From the NCBI GenBank assembly GCA_016926575.1, contig JAFGOJ010000254.1, positions 1 to 9,335 on the forward strand: a DNA stretch of 9,335 bases, read 5' to 3'. The stretch is from Anaerolineae bacterium (GTDB lineage Bacteria; Chloroflexota; Anaerolineae; B4-G1; DUEL01). The notes below the pieces were generated by a model that was not told the DNA's origin, did not search any database, and saw only the letters and a program-made list of their open reading frames with translations. A program made the position numbers and the translations under genes. Shown piece after piece: positions 1 through 6,702 of the stretch (positions are counted from its first letter, which is position 1; the number at the start of each line of letters is the position of its first letter).

Positions 1-252
1 AACCCCGGGCGATTGCCTTGCATTCGCGTGTGCGGCTTGTCTGGGCGCTCTAAGGCGTTTTCGCGTTTCTACCGCTTCGAAATCCCGCGCGCCTTCCCCA
101 TCTGGCTCCTGCTCCACGCCGTAGGTGACGCGCTGCTCGCGTTTGCGCGGGGCGATCTGACCCCGCCGGCCGGTGGGTTGGCCGCGGTCCAGATCGCAGA
201 CGTGGGATTGGCCGCAGTTGGGTTGATGCTACTCGTCAAAGGGAGGCTGTAA
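1..252 (+). CDS. 3' end of an unidentified hydrophobic protein (partial)
   Basis: The frame is open from the first base of the window to a TAA at 250-252, so this is probably the C-terminal part of a gene starting upstream. A short ORF beginning at the TTG at 16 cannot be excluded. The visible residues are a basic, aromatic stretch (SRFYRFEIPRAFPIW) followed by two hydrophobic segments, AFPIWLLLHAVGDALLAF and, near the end, VGLAAVGLMLLV, consistent with one or two C-terminal membrane helices. The stop overlaps the next start as TAATG, so it is probably the preceding member of the same operon. A basic stretch followed by hydrophobic helices is common at the C-terminus of membrane-associated GT2 glycosyltransferases, but nothing diagnostic is present and I do not assign a function. 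Confidence 0.5.
   Translation, partial: NPGRLPCIRVCGLSGRSKAFSRFYRFEIPRAFPIWLLLHAVGDALLAFARGDLTPPAGGLAAVQIADVGLAAVGLMLLVKGRL
241..246 (+). promoter_or_regulatory. Ribosome binding site of the rmlD-like gene
   Basis: GGGAGG lies five bases upstream of the ATG at 252 and inside the end of the preceding frame. It is a strong Shine-Dalgarno match and supports the chosen start. Confidence 0.7.
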
Positions 253-1085
253 TGCGCGTTTTCATCACCGGACACAAGGGGCAGCTCGGACGAGCGCTCT
301 ACGCGGCCCTGGACGGCCACACGCTGGCGGGCGGCGACCTGCCGGAGTTCGACGTTGCCGACCACGCCGCTGCCGGCGCGGCGATCGCGGCGTTCCGGCC
401 CGACGTGGTCATCCACGCCGCCGCGTGGACCGACGTGGACGGCTGTGCCCGCGACCCCGAGCGGGCCTACCGGGTCAACGCCATCGGCACACAGAACGTC
501 GCGCTGGCCTGCGCCGCCTGCGGCGCGGCGCTGGCCCACGTCAGCACGAACGAGGTCTTCGACGGGCGCGCCACCGAGCCGTACCGCGAGTGGGACGCGC
601 CAAATCCGATCAACCCCTACGCCCGCTCGAAAGTCGCCGCCGAGTGGTTCGTGCGCCACTTGCTGACCCGCTTCTACATCGCCCGCACCGCCTGGCTGTA
701 CGCCCCCGGCGGGCGCAACTTCCCCCACCGCATCGTCGAACTGGCCGACGAACGCGGGGCACTGCGCGTCGTGACCGACGAGGTGGGCAACCCCACCTAC
801 GCGCCCGACCTGGCCCAGGCCCTCGCTGCACTCGTCCAGACCGGCGCTTACGGCGTCTACCACCTCACCAATGCCGGCTACTGCTCACGTCATGCCTTCG
901 CCGTGGAGATATTGCGCCTCACCGGGCGCACACACGTGCCCGTCGAACCCATCACGTCCGACGCCTTCCAGCGCGCCTCTACCCCGCCGCCCTTCGCGCC
1001 GCTGGCGAACATCGCCGCCGCGGCCCACGGCATCACCCTGCGCCCGTGGCAAGATGCGCTCGCGGAGTTCCTCGAAGCTCGATGA
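252..1085 (+). CDS. rfbD: dTDP-4-dehydrorhamnose reductase (RmlD/RfbD-like extended SDR)
   Basis: A 277-residue Rossmann-fold protein of the RmlD family, which reduces dTDP-4-keto-L-rhamnose to dTDP-L-rhamnose with NAD(P)H in the cytoplasm. The N-terminal nucleotide-binding motif TGHKGQLG has G7, G10 and G13. The active site shows S98/T99 and the Y123-x3-K127 pair in NPYARSK. The family motif usually written STDYVFDG reads STNEVFDG here, partly resembling the STDEV of RmlB-type dehydratases. The C-terminal part keeps RmlD-like features (RTAWLYAPGGRNF, VTDEVGNPTYAPDLA). The length is close to the usual ~290. The ATG at 252 has a good ribosome binding site and overlaps the upstream stop. The gene ends in an ATGA overlap with a GT2 gene whose relatives often use dTDP-rhamnose, which supports a role in surface-glycan precursor supply. 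Reduction of a related dTDP-4-keto-deoxysugar is possible. No rmlA, rmlB or rmlC lies in the window. Confidence 0.85.
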   Translation: MRVFITGHKGQLGRALYAALDGHTLAGGDLPEFDVADHAAAGAAIAAFRPDVVIHAAAWTDVDGCARDPERAYRVNAIGTQNVALACAACGAALAHVSTNEVFDGRATEPYREWDAPNPINPYARSKVAAEWFVRHLLTRFYIARTAWLYAPGGRNFPHRIVELADERGALRVVTDEVGNPTYAPDLAQALAALVQTGAYGVYHLTNAGYCSRHAFAVEILRLTGRTHVPVEPITSDAFQRASTPPPFAPLANIAAAAHGITLRPWQDALAEFLEAR

Positions 1086-2047
1086 CAACCGGCGCGATCT
1101 GCTCTGTCGTCATCCCCAACTGGAACGGCGCAGTCCATCTGCCCACCTGCCTGGACAGCTTGCGCCGGCAGACGCTGCGCGCCTTCGAGGTGATCCTCGT
1201 CGACAACCACTCTGCCGATGACTCGCTGGACCTGTTGGCGCGCGAGTATCCCGATGTGCAGGTGATCGCGTTGGACGAGAATCGCGGCTTCGCCGGGGCG
1301 TGCAACGTGGGGATGGCGGCCGCGCGTGGGACATTCGTCCTCCTGCTGAACAACGACACCGAGGCCGACCCCCATTGGTTGGAAGAGGTCGTCGCGGCGT
1401 TCGAGCGCCACCCCGAAGCTGGACTGGTCGCCTCCAAGATGCTGCTCTTCGACCGGCGCGACACGTTCCACACCGCCGGGGATTTCTACCGCGTGAACGG
1501 CATTCCCGGAAACCGGGGCGTGTGGCAGAAAGATACGGGCCAGTACGACCGCGAGGAACCGGTCTTCAGCGCCTGTGGGGGGAGTGCAGCCTATCGCAAG
1601 GCCACGCTGGAGCAGGTGGGGGTGTTGGACGAAGACTTTTTCTTCTCCTGCGAAGACGTCGATTTGGCCTGGCGGGCACAGTTGAGCGGCTGGCAGTGCA
1701 TCTACGCCCCGCGCGCGGTGGTCTACCACAAACTGAGCGCCACCGGCGGCGGAACCACCGCCAGTTTCCACGATGGGCGCAATTTTATCTACCTTCTGGC
1801 CAAGGATTATCCGGGCGATTTGTGGCGGCGTCACTGGAGCGCCATCCTGCGCGCGCAACTGCGCATCACTTGGGACGCCGTGCGCGCCTGGCGTGGCGCT
1901 GCCGCACGCGCCCGTCTGCGCGGCCAATGGGCCGGGTTATTGGGCGTTCCCCGTATGCTGCGCAAGCGGCGCGTCGTCCAGAGCCGGCGCACCGTCGACC
2001 GGGCCTACCTGGAGCGCGTGCTGTCTCAGGTTGACGAAAGGCTGTGA
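1082..2047 (+). CDS. GT2 family glycosyltransferase, WbbL/rhamnosyltransferase-like
   Basis: A 321-residue inverting GT-A glycosyltransferase, predicted to move a sugar (possibly L-rhamnose) from a nucleotide donor to a growing lipid-linked glycan at the inner face of the membrane. The N-terminus SVVIPNWNG (8-16) is the typical GT2 first strand. VDNHSADD with D41/N42 binds the nucleotide, ENRGFAGACNVG is the conserved loop, and NNDTE (90-94) is the DxD-equivalent metal site. EDVDLAWR (191-198) supplies the acidic catalytic region. This set is typical of the WbbL/RfbF rhamnosyltransferase clade of GT2. No membrane helix is apparent. The C-terminal ~60 residues are very arginine-rich and may hold the protein at the membrane surface. 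The ATG at 1082 overlaps the rmlD-like stop as ATGA. The same frame stays open far upstream, but those residues are out-of-frame arginine-rich translation of the preceding gene. Donor and acceptor specificity cannot be read from sequence. Confidence 0.88.
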   Translation: MTTGAICSVVIPNWNGAVHLPTCLDSLRRQTLRAFEVILVDNHSADDSLDLLAREYPDVQVIALDENRGFAGACNVGMAAARGTFVLLLNNDTEADPHWLEEVVAAFERHPEAGLVASKMLLFDRRDTFHTAGDFYRVNGIPGNRGVWQKDTGQYDREEPVFSACGGSAAYRKATLEQVGVLDEDFFFSCEDVDLAWRAQLSGWQCIYAPRAVVYHKLSATGGGTTASFHDGRNFIYLLAKDYPGDLWRRHWSAILRAQLRITWDAVRAWRGAAARARLRGQWAGLLGVPRMLRKRRVVQSRRTVDRAYLERVLSQVDERL

Positions 2048-2078
2048 AGGGGGTATCATTGACGTCACGATAGAAAAT

Positions 2079-2837
2079 ATGAAAGACCATACCGATTCGA
2101 ATCCTTTGCTGACGATCGTCATCCCCGCGTACAACGAGGCCCAGCGGCTGCCGGTGACGCTGCCCAGGGTGCTCGCCTTCGCCGAAACGCGCGCGTATCC
2201 GGTCGACGTCATCGTCGTCGACAATGCCAGCACCGACCGGACCGCCGACGTGGTGCGTGACATGCTCCCCGCGCATCCCGCCCTATCCTTGCTCCACCAA
2301 CCGATTCAGGGCAAAGGTGCTGCCGTGCGCCTGGGGATGCTGGAAGGCGCTGGCGCGTACCTGTTCATCTGTGATGCCGACCTGGCGATGCCGATCGAAG
2401 AGGTAGAGAAGTTCATCCCCCCCCGCCTTGCCGATTACGACGTAGCTATTGCCTCCCGCGAAGCCCCTGGCGCGATCCGGTACAACGAACCCTGGTACCG
2501 CCACCTGATGGGGCGCGTCTTCAACTTCATCGTCCGTATTCTGGCCGTTCCCGGCATCCAGGATACCCAGTGCGGTTTCAAGTGTTTCCGCCGCGAGGTG
2601 GCACGCGACATCTTCGCCACTCAAACGATCGATGGATGGGCGTTCGACGTGGAGGTGCTCCACATCGCTTCTCGACGTGGTTACCGCATCGTGGAGGTGC
2701 CGATCAACTGGTATTACGGCGCGGGAAGCCGGGTCAGCCCGATCAAGGACTCGATCCGCATGGTGGGGGAAGTGCTGCGCATCCGCCGGGCCGGGCGCGC
2801 CGGGCACTACGACCAGCCGCCCCGTGTTGAGCCGTGA
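2079..2837 (+). CDS. GT2 polyprenyl-phosphate glycosyltransferase, ALG5-like
   Basis: A 252-residue GT-A enzyme resembling dolichyl-phosphate glucosyltransferase (ALG5/DPG synthase). It is predicted to make a polyprenyl-phosphate-linked hexose for transfer outside the cytoplasm. Seen in order: LLTIVIPAYNE (N-terminal GT2 strand), VVDNASTDRT with D48/N49, QGKGAAVRLGM (from Q77), the DxD site D99-A-D101 in CDADLAMP, SREAPGA, and DTQCGFKCF (D162-F170), highly characteristic of the ALG5 subgroup. IDGWAFDVEVL and VPINWYYG follow near the C-terminus. No C-terminal membrane helices are present, unlike GtrB-type enzymes. The ATG at 2079 is chosen because the GT2 fold begins 10 residues later, but it has no clear ribosome binding site. 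A strong AAGGGGG sits at 2047-2053, five bases ahead of an in-frame ATT at 2058, so a rare ATT start is possible. The stop overlaps the rnhB start as GTGA. Confidence 0.85.
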   Translation: MKDHTDSNPLLTIVIPAYNEAQRLPVTLPRVLAFAETRAYPVDVIVVDNASTDRTADVVRDMLPAHPALSLLHQPIQGKGAAVRLGMLEGAGAYLFICDADLAMPIEEVEKFIPPRLADYDVAIASREAPGAIRYNEPWYRHLMGRVFNFIVRILAVPGIQDTQCGFKCFRREVARDIFATQTIDGWAFDVEVLHIASRRGYRIVEVPINWYYGAGSRVSPIKDSIRMVGEVLRIRRAGRAGHYDQPPRVEP

Positions 2838-3478
2838 CGCCGGTGACGGTACCTGACTTGAGCGAAGAGCGTGCGCTGCTCGGCGCTGGCTACACGCACG
2901 TCGCCGGAATCGACGAGGTGGGGCGCGGAGCCTGGGCCGGTCCTGTCTGCGCGGCGGCGGTGGTGCTCCCGTTGCATCGAGCGGACCTGGAAGCCCGCCT
3001 GACCGGCGTGCGTGATTCGAAGCTGTGCTCCCCCGTACAGCGCGAGGCGCTGTGGGGTGTCATCCGGGGCGTGGCGGTGGGGATTGGGGTGGGTTGGGCC
3101 ACCCCCGCCGAAGTGGACGCGTTGGGCATCGCCCCTGCCACGCGCCGGGCCATGGAGCGCGCCGTCGCAGAGCTTCCGCTGGCCGTCGACGCGCTGCTCC
3201 TGGATTACGTGCGCCTGCCGGGTGTGGCCCTGCCCCAGCGGGCTTTCCCCAAAGCGGACGTGCGCTGTTTGAGTGTTGCGGCGGCCAGCATCATCGCCAA
3301 GGTGGAGCGAGACCGCTTGATGGCTGCATTGGACGTGGAGGTTCCCGGCTACGCCTTCGCCCGTCACAAGGGGTATGGGACGCAATTGCACCGCCAGGCC
3401 CTGGAGCGGTTGGGGCCGTCGCGCGTTCATCGCATGAGTTGGAAACCGCTGCAAGAAACGAAGTGGACCGTCTCATGA
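2834..3478 (+). CDS. rnhB: Ribonuclease HII
   Basis: A 214-residue type 2 RNase H that nicks RNA-DNA hybrids and removes misincorporated ribonucleotides from DNA in the cytoplasm. The four metal-binding acidic residues are present with the same spacing as in E. coli RNase HII: D27 and E28 in GIDEVGRGAWAGPV, D124 in ALLLDYVRLP, and D142 in PKADVRCLS, 18 residues after D124. The family motifs RDSK, AAASIIAKVERDR and HKGYGT (178-183, with Y181 in the junction-recognition position) are also visible. The residue after D124 is Tyr, where E. coli has Gly. The start is GTG at 2834, overlapping the previous stop as GTGA; another GTG lies three codons downstream. The end overlaps the next gene as ATGA. 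It is thus embedded in a glycan operon with which it has no known functional link, although it may simply ride as a translationally coupled housekeeping gene. Confidence 0.95.
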   Translation: MTPVTVPDLSEERALLGAGYTHVAGIDEVGRGAWAGPVCAAAVVLPLHRADLEARLTGVRDSKLCSPVQREALWGVIRGVAVGIGVGWATPAEVDALGIAPATRRAMERAVAELPLAVDALLLDYVRLPGVALPQRAFPKADVRCLSVAAASIIAKVERDRLMAALDVEVPGYAFARHKGYGTQLHRQALERLGPSRVHRMSWKPLQETKWTVS

Positions 3479-4620
3479 GCGAGTCGTTGCACGTATGTTT
3501 GAATGCGCTGTTGCTCTCTGGGGCAGAGAGCTACCGTAGTGCCGGGGTACACCACTACGTCGCCCATCTGTTGCGCTACCTGCCGGGCGCGGGCTGCCGG
3601 CTGACGGCGCTGCTGGGGCCGGATAGCCCTGCCCCAGGCGACGGCTACACCGTCCGGCGCGCCCGCTGGCCCACTGCGCGGCCAGCGGTGCGGGTGGCAT
3701 GGGAGCAGATTGCTCTGCCGGGCGCGGTGCGGCGCACCGGCGTGGATCTGCTCCACGCGCCGGCCTTCGTCGCCCCGCTGCTCACGTCCATCCCTACCGT
3801 CGTCACCATCCACGATCTGAGCTTCCTGCGCTTCCCGCACCTCTTCCGCCCGGCCAACCGGCTCTACCTGAGCGCGCTGACGAAGGCGTCGGCGCGCCGG
3901 GCGCGGCGCGTGATCGCGGTCTCCTCTCACGCTGCCGAAGAGGCCGTGCGGCTGTTGGGCGTGTCTCGGGAGCGCGTCGACGTGGTCTACCACGGTGTAG
4001 ACTCCGACTTTCGCCCGCTGCCGCCGGAAACGGTAGCCGCCTTCCGCGCGCAACGGCAGTTGCCGGAGCGATTTGTGCTGTTCGTGGGCACGCTCGAGCC
4101 GCGTAAGAACGTGGTGCGGCTGGTCGAGGCGTTCCAGCGCCTGTCCGACGACGGCCTGCGGCTGGTGCTCGCCGGTGGGCGCGGCTGGTACGACGATGCC
4201 ATCTTTGAGCGGGTGGCGGCGCTGGGGATGCAGGAGCGGGTCATTTTCCCCGGCTACGTGCCGGTGGAGGAGTTGCCCCTGTGGTACAACGCGGCGACGG
4301 TTTTCGCCTACCCGTCGCTCTACGAGGGGTTCGGCATGCCGGTGACGGAAGCGGCGGCCTGCGGCACGCCTGTGCTCACGTCCAACACCTCCTCGCTGCC
4401 GGAGGCGGCCGGTGACGGGGCCGTGCTGGTCGACCCGACCGACGTCGACGCGCTGGCGGATGGCTTGCACCGGCTGTCGACGGATGCGTCTCTGCGAGAG
4501 GACATGCGCCGGCGCGGCCTGGCCCACGCCCGTACGCTTACGTGGGAGCAGACCGCTGCGCGCACGCTGAGCGTGTACCAACGTGCGGTATTCGGAAACG
4601 GTCAAGACTATGGCCCATAA
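3475..4620 (+). CDS. GT-B glycosyltransferase (GT4-like, glycosyl transferases group 1)
   Basis: A 381-residue retaining glycosyltransferase with the GT-B double-Rossmann fold, predicted to extend the lipid-linked glycan from a nucleotide-sugar donor. The N-terminal half holds the acceptor region, with the glycine motif SAGVHHYVAHLL and THDLSFLRFP-type sequence (TIHDLSFLRFP). The linker carries VIAVSSHAAEEAV and VVYHGVD. The donor half starts with FVGTLEPRKNV (F203 onward, with R210 and K211 contacting the donor phosphates in this family). The EX7E signature is E284 and E292 in YEGFGMPVTEAAACGTPV. The length is normal for the family. The ATG at 3475 overlaps the rnhB stop as ATGA. The open frame further upstream is out-of-frame translation of rnhB. 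The linkage and sugar transferred (mannosyl and glucosyl are common in the group) are not determinable here. Confidence 0.9.
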   Translation: MSESLHVCLNALLLSGAESYRSAGVHHYVAHLLRYLPGAGCRLTALLGPDSPAPGDGYTVRRARWPTARPAVRVAWEQIALPGAVRRTGVDLLHAPAFVAPLLTSIPTVVTIHDLSFLRFPHLFRPANRLYLSALTKASARRARRVIAVSSHAAEEAVRLLGVSRERVDVVYHGVDSDFRPLPPETVAAFRAQRQLPERFVLFVGTLEPRKNVVRLVEAFQRLSDDGLRLVLAGGRGWYDDAIFERVAALGMQERVIFPGYVPVEELPLWYNAATVFAYPSLYEGFGMPVTEAAACGTPVLTSNTSSLPEAAGDGAVLVDPTDVDALADGLHRLSTDASLREDMRRRGLAHARTLTWEQTAARTLSVYQRAVFGNGQDYGP

Positions 4621-6028
4621 CGGTCGTCGTGTGCCCTGGTGGGGCGTTGCTTTGGACGTCGCCGTCATCGTGGCCAGCTTTATCGCGGGCTATTGGATGC
4701 GGTATGACGTGCGCTGGTTCCTGGACGTGGCCTACGACGCGCCGCTTTCGGCCTACATTCCCTTCATGGCCGTCTACGTCATCTTGCTGCCGGTGTTGTT
4801 CGTCGTCGACGGAGTGTACCGCCACTGGCGCAAGGGCTCGTGGATGGAGCAGATGTACGGCATCTTCAACGCGACGATGAAGATGACTGTGTTGATGCTG
4901 GCGGGCAATTTCATCTTTCCCCCTCGCTTTTACTCGCGGGTGTTGATCATCGAGGTGGGTGTCATCACTTTCGTCCTGATGGGGTTGATGCGGGCCGTCC
5001 AGGGCTTCGTCGCCGCGCGCCTGCGCAAAAGAGGCATCGGCGTCAGCCGGGTGATCATCGTCGGGGCGGGGGAGATTGGGCGGACGGTGATGCGCGTGAT
5101 CGTGGCGCAGCCGGAGATCGGCTACCGGGTGGTGGGCTTCGTCGACGACGACCCGGAGAAGGGTCACACGGACATCGGCCCCTTCAAGGCGTTGGGGCCG
5201 CTGAGCAACCTGCCCACGGCCATCGAGGCAGAGCAAGCCGACGAGGTGTTCGTCACCCTGCCGTGGATGTACCATCGCAAGATTATGGGCATCGTGCGCG
5301 AGTGTGAGCGGCGCAAGGTGCGCGCGTCGATCATCCCCGACCTGTTCCAGATGAGCCTGAGCAAGGTCGACGTCGAGGACCTGGGCGGCGTGCCGCTGAT
5401 CGGTGTGCGCGACGTCTCCATCAGCCGCGGCGCGTTGGTGCTCAAGCGGGCGATGGACGTGCTCGGCTCTGTCATCTGCCTGGTGTTCGGCGCGCCGATC
5501 CTGGCTATCATTGCCATCGCCATCCGGCTGGACAGCCCTGGGCCGGCCCTTTTCACCCAGGAGCGGGTGGGCCTGTACGGGCGGCCGTTCAGGATGTACA
5601 AATTCCGCTCGATGAAGGAAGGGGCGGAGGAAGAGGTGGCGGCGCTGGCCGCCTTCAACGAGGCGGACGGGCCGCTGTTCAAGATTCGGGACGACCCGCG
5701 TTTGACCCGCGTGGGGCGTTTGTTGCGCCGCAGCAGCCTGGACGAACTGCCGCAGTTGGTGAACGTGTTGCGCGGCACGATGAGCCTGGTGGGGCCGCGG
5801 CCGCCGCTCGCGTCTGAGGTGGAGAAGTACCAGGAGTGGCACAAGAAGCGCCTGGAAGCGCCGCCGGGGATGACGGGATTGCCGCAGGTGAGCGGGCGCA
5901 GCCATCTTTCTTTTGACGAAATGGTACTACTTGATATATACTATATCGAGAACTGGTCGCCATGGTTGGACTTCAAGATCATGGCGCGCACTGTGCCCAA
6001 GGTGCTGTTTGGGGAAGGGGCGTATTAG
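4610..6028 (+). CDS. Polyprenyl-phosphate glycosylphosphotransferase (WbaP/WcaJ-like)
   Basis: A 472-residue initiating enzyme that moves a sugar-1-phosphate from a UDP-sugar to undecaprenyl phosphate, the first membrane step of exopolysaccharide or O-antigen-type assembly. The architecture is the full three-part form: four predicted N-terminal helices (about 11-30, 48-66, 84-103, 109-127), a Rossmann-like domain starting VIIVGAGEIG (G152, G154, G157), and a C-terminal bacterial sugar-transferase domain. That domain has KRAMD (279-283) before a hydrophobic re-entrant helix (about 284-303), YKFRSM (330-335), the catalytic Asp-Glu pair D378/E379 in SLDELPQL, and GPRPP (395-399). Glucose- and galactose-phosphate transferases share these motifs, so the sugar is unknown. 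The ATG at 4610 overlaps the previous gene by 11 bases. A GTG at 4583 would add nine residues. The ribosome binding site is weak for either, so coupling to upstream translation is likely. Confidence 0.92.
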   Translation: MAHNGRRVPWWGVALDVAVIVASFIAGYWMRYDVRWFLDVAYDAPLSAYIPFMAVYVILLPVLFVVDGVYRHWRKGSWMEQMYGIFNATMKMTVLMLAGNFIFPPRFYSRVLIIEVGVITFVLMGLMRAVQGFVAARLRKRGIGVSRVIIVGAGEIGRTVMRVIVAQPEIGYRVVGFVDDDPEKGHTDIGPFKALGPLSNLPTAIEAEQADEVFVTLPWMYHRKIMGIVRECERRKVRASIIPDLFQMSLSKVDVEDLGGVPLIGVRDVSISRGALVLKRAMDVLGSVICLVFGAPILAIIAIAIRLDSPGPALFTQERVGLYGRPFRMYKFRSMKEGAEEEVAALAAFNEADGPLFKIRDDPRLTRVGRLLRRSSLDELPQLVNVLRGTMSLVGPRPPLASEVEKYQEWHKKRLEAPPGMTGLPQVSGRSHLSFDEMVLLDIYYIENWSPWLDFKIMARTVPKVLFGEGAY

Positions 6029-6039
6029 GTACATCGGCG

Positions 6040-6543
6040 ATGAGCTCGAACGTGATGCTCGAAACAGTCTCTCACCGCACCATCCTGGTGCCGCTGGACG
6101 GGTCGCGGCTGGCCGAGTGCGTCCTGCCGCACGTGCGCAGCCTGATCCGCCCGGGCACCACGCGGCTCCACCTCTGCTCGGTGCTGACGACGGGGCTGGG
6201 CGACCGCACCGTGGCGCTGATGACGACCTACCCCCCGGGGATGCAGCTTTCGGCCACGGCGCTCGCCCGCGCCGAACTGCAATTGGAGGTCTACCTGCGC
6301 GAGGTTGCGGCGCATCTGCGTGAGCGCGGCGCGTCGGTTCAGCATCACATCCGACGCGGCAACCCCGCCGAAGAGGTGCTGAACTATGCCTACGAGATCC
6401 AGGCCGACTTGATCGTGATGAGCACGCACGGGTACTCGGGGGCCAGCCGGTGGGTGTATGGGAGCGTGGCCAGCCGGGTGCTGCGCGGCGCACCCTGCCC
6501 GGTGCTTCTGATTCGTCCCGGAGAGGCGGACTTTTTGCAATGA
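6040..6543 (+). CDS. Universal stress protein, UspA family, single domain
   Basis: A 167-residue cytoplasmic UspA-fold protein. The N-terminal strand TILVPLDGS contains D20, equivalent to the ATP-contacting Asp of MJ0577-type proteins. The C-terminal nucleotide loop is STHG-x9-GS (S128 to S142) followed by SRVLRGAPCPVLLIR. The classic ATP-binding form is G-x2-G-x9-G(S/T); the first glycine is Ser here and the remaining positions are kept, so ATP binding is plausible but unproven. The ATG at 6040 follows the previous stop by 11 bases and has AGGT at 6027-6030. A second in-frame ATG at 6055 is possible. As the last gene of the glycan operon it may couple that pathway to stress or energy state, but this is inference, and Usp genes also occur as unrelated passengers. 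Its stop codon lies inside the left flanking direct repeat of the adjacent repeat element. Confidence 0.88.
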   Translation: MSSNVMLETVSHRTILVPLDGSRLAECVLPHVRSLIRPGTTRLHLCSVLTTGLGDRTVALMTTYPPGMQLSATALARAELQLEVYLREVAAHLRERGASVQHHIRRGNPAEEVLNYAYEIQADLIVMSTHGYSGASRWVYGSVASRVLRGAPCPVLLIRPGEADFLQ

Positions 6544-6546
6544 CTC
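6539..6546. repeat. Left member of a candidate 8-bp target-site duplication
   Basis: AATGACTC directly abuts the left end of the repeat element. AATAACTC at 6700-6707 directly abuts the right end. The two match at seven of eight positions in direct orientation, as expected for a slightly decayed target-site duplication. The TGA stop of the universal stress gene lies within the left member. Confidence 0.45.
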
Positions 6547-6699
6547 GTAACTGCTCAGGCTGTGCGCCTGGCAGTTACCCGCCTGGCGCGTCGAAGGGAG
6601 ATGATGGGGGTTTTGCGGGCGGCTTCGCCGCCCGCAAAACCCCCACCTCCCCTTTTCGCGGCGGGAAAGGCAACTGCGAAGCGTAAGCTGAGCAGTTAC
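6547..6699 (+). repeat. Palindromic repeat element, copy 1 (MITE- or REP-like)
   Basis: A non-coding element of about 153 bp between two operons. Its ends are a perfect 12-bp inverted repeat, GTAACTGCTCAG at 6547-6558 and its complement at 6688-6699. Each end can fold on itself: GTAACTGC (6547-6554) with GCAGTTAC (6571-6578), and a similar but imperfect pair at the right end. The centre is a perfect 18-bp stem, and the intervening arms are imperfectly complementary, so the whole element is a long imperfect palindrome. A second copy of its right half lies at 9269-9335 in the opposite orientation, with 64 of 67 bases identical and no gaps. It has no credible coding capacity, so any mobilisation would need an enzyme encoded elsewhere. 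A dispersed structural repeat that is not transposon-derived is the alternative. Confidence 0.8.
6606..6644 (+). repeat. Perfect 18-bp central hairpin of repeat copy 1
   Basis: GGGGGTTTTGCGGGCGGC at 6606-6623 is exactly complementary to 6627-6644, with a three-base loop TTC. The stem is strong enough to form in RNA and, when supercoiled or single-stranded, in DNA. It is followed by ACCTCCCCTTTTC rather than a clean T-run, so it is not a canonical intrinsic terminator, although it might weaken read-through from the glycan operon or protect mRNA ends. Confidence 0.85.
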
Positions 6700-6702
6700 A
6701 AT
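6697..6702 (+). promoter_or_regulatory. Candidate -10 box for the dehydrogenase operon
   Basis: TACAAT is one base from the TATAAT consensus and straddles the right edge of repeat copy 1: TAC from the element, AAT from flanking DNA. Transcription starting about seven bases later would give a leader of roughly 30 bases before the ATG at 6738, including the GGAGG at 6722-6726. The spaced -35 region is poor (CTGCGA at 6674-6679, three of six), so this is tentative. Confidence 0.3.

Noticed and set aside
425..1081. N-terminal extension of the GT2 frame back to 425
   Set aside because: This part is arginine-rich out-of-frame translation of the RmlD-like gene. The GT2 fold begins right after the ATG at 1082.
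69..1927. - strand open frames 69-863 and 890-1927
   Set aside because: Both are low-complexity translations antisense to the RmlD-like and GT2 genes, with no family features.
3025..3474. N-terminal extension of the GT-B frame back to 3025
   Set aside because: It overlaps rnhB out of frame. The ATGA junction at 3475 gives a normal-length enzyme.
4538..5905. Long open frame on the - strand (455 codons) opposite the glycosylphosphotransferase gene
   Set aside because: It is rich in His, Arg, Gln and Asp with no domain, and the + strand gene has complete catalytic motifs.
6450..6686. Small + strand open frame across the end of usp and the repeat
   Set aside because: It is out of frame with usp and mostly encodes the palindromic repeat. 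No ribosome binding site or motif supports it.
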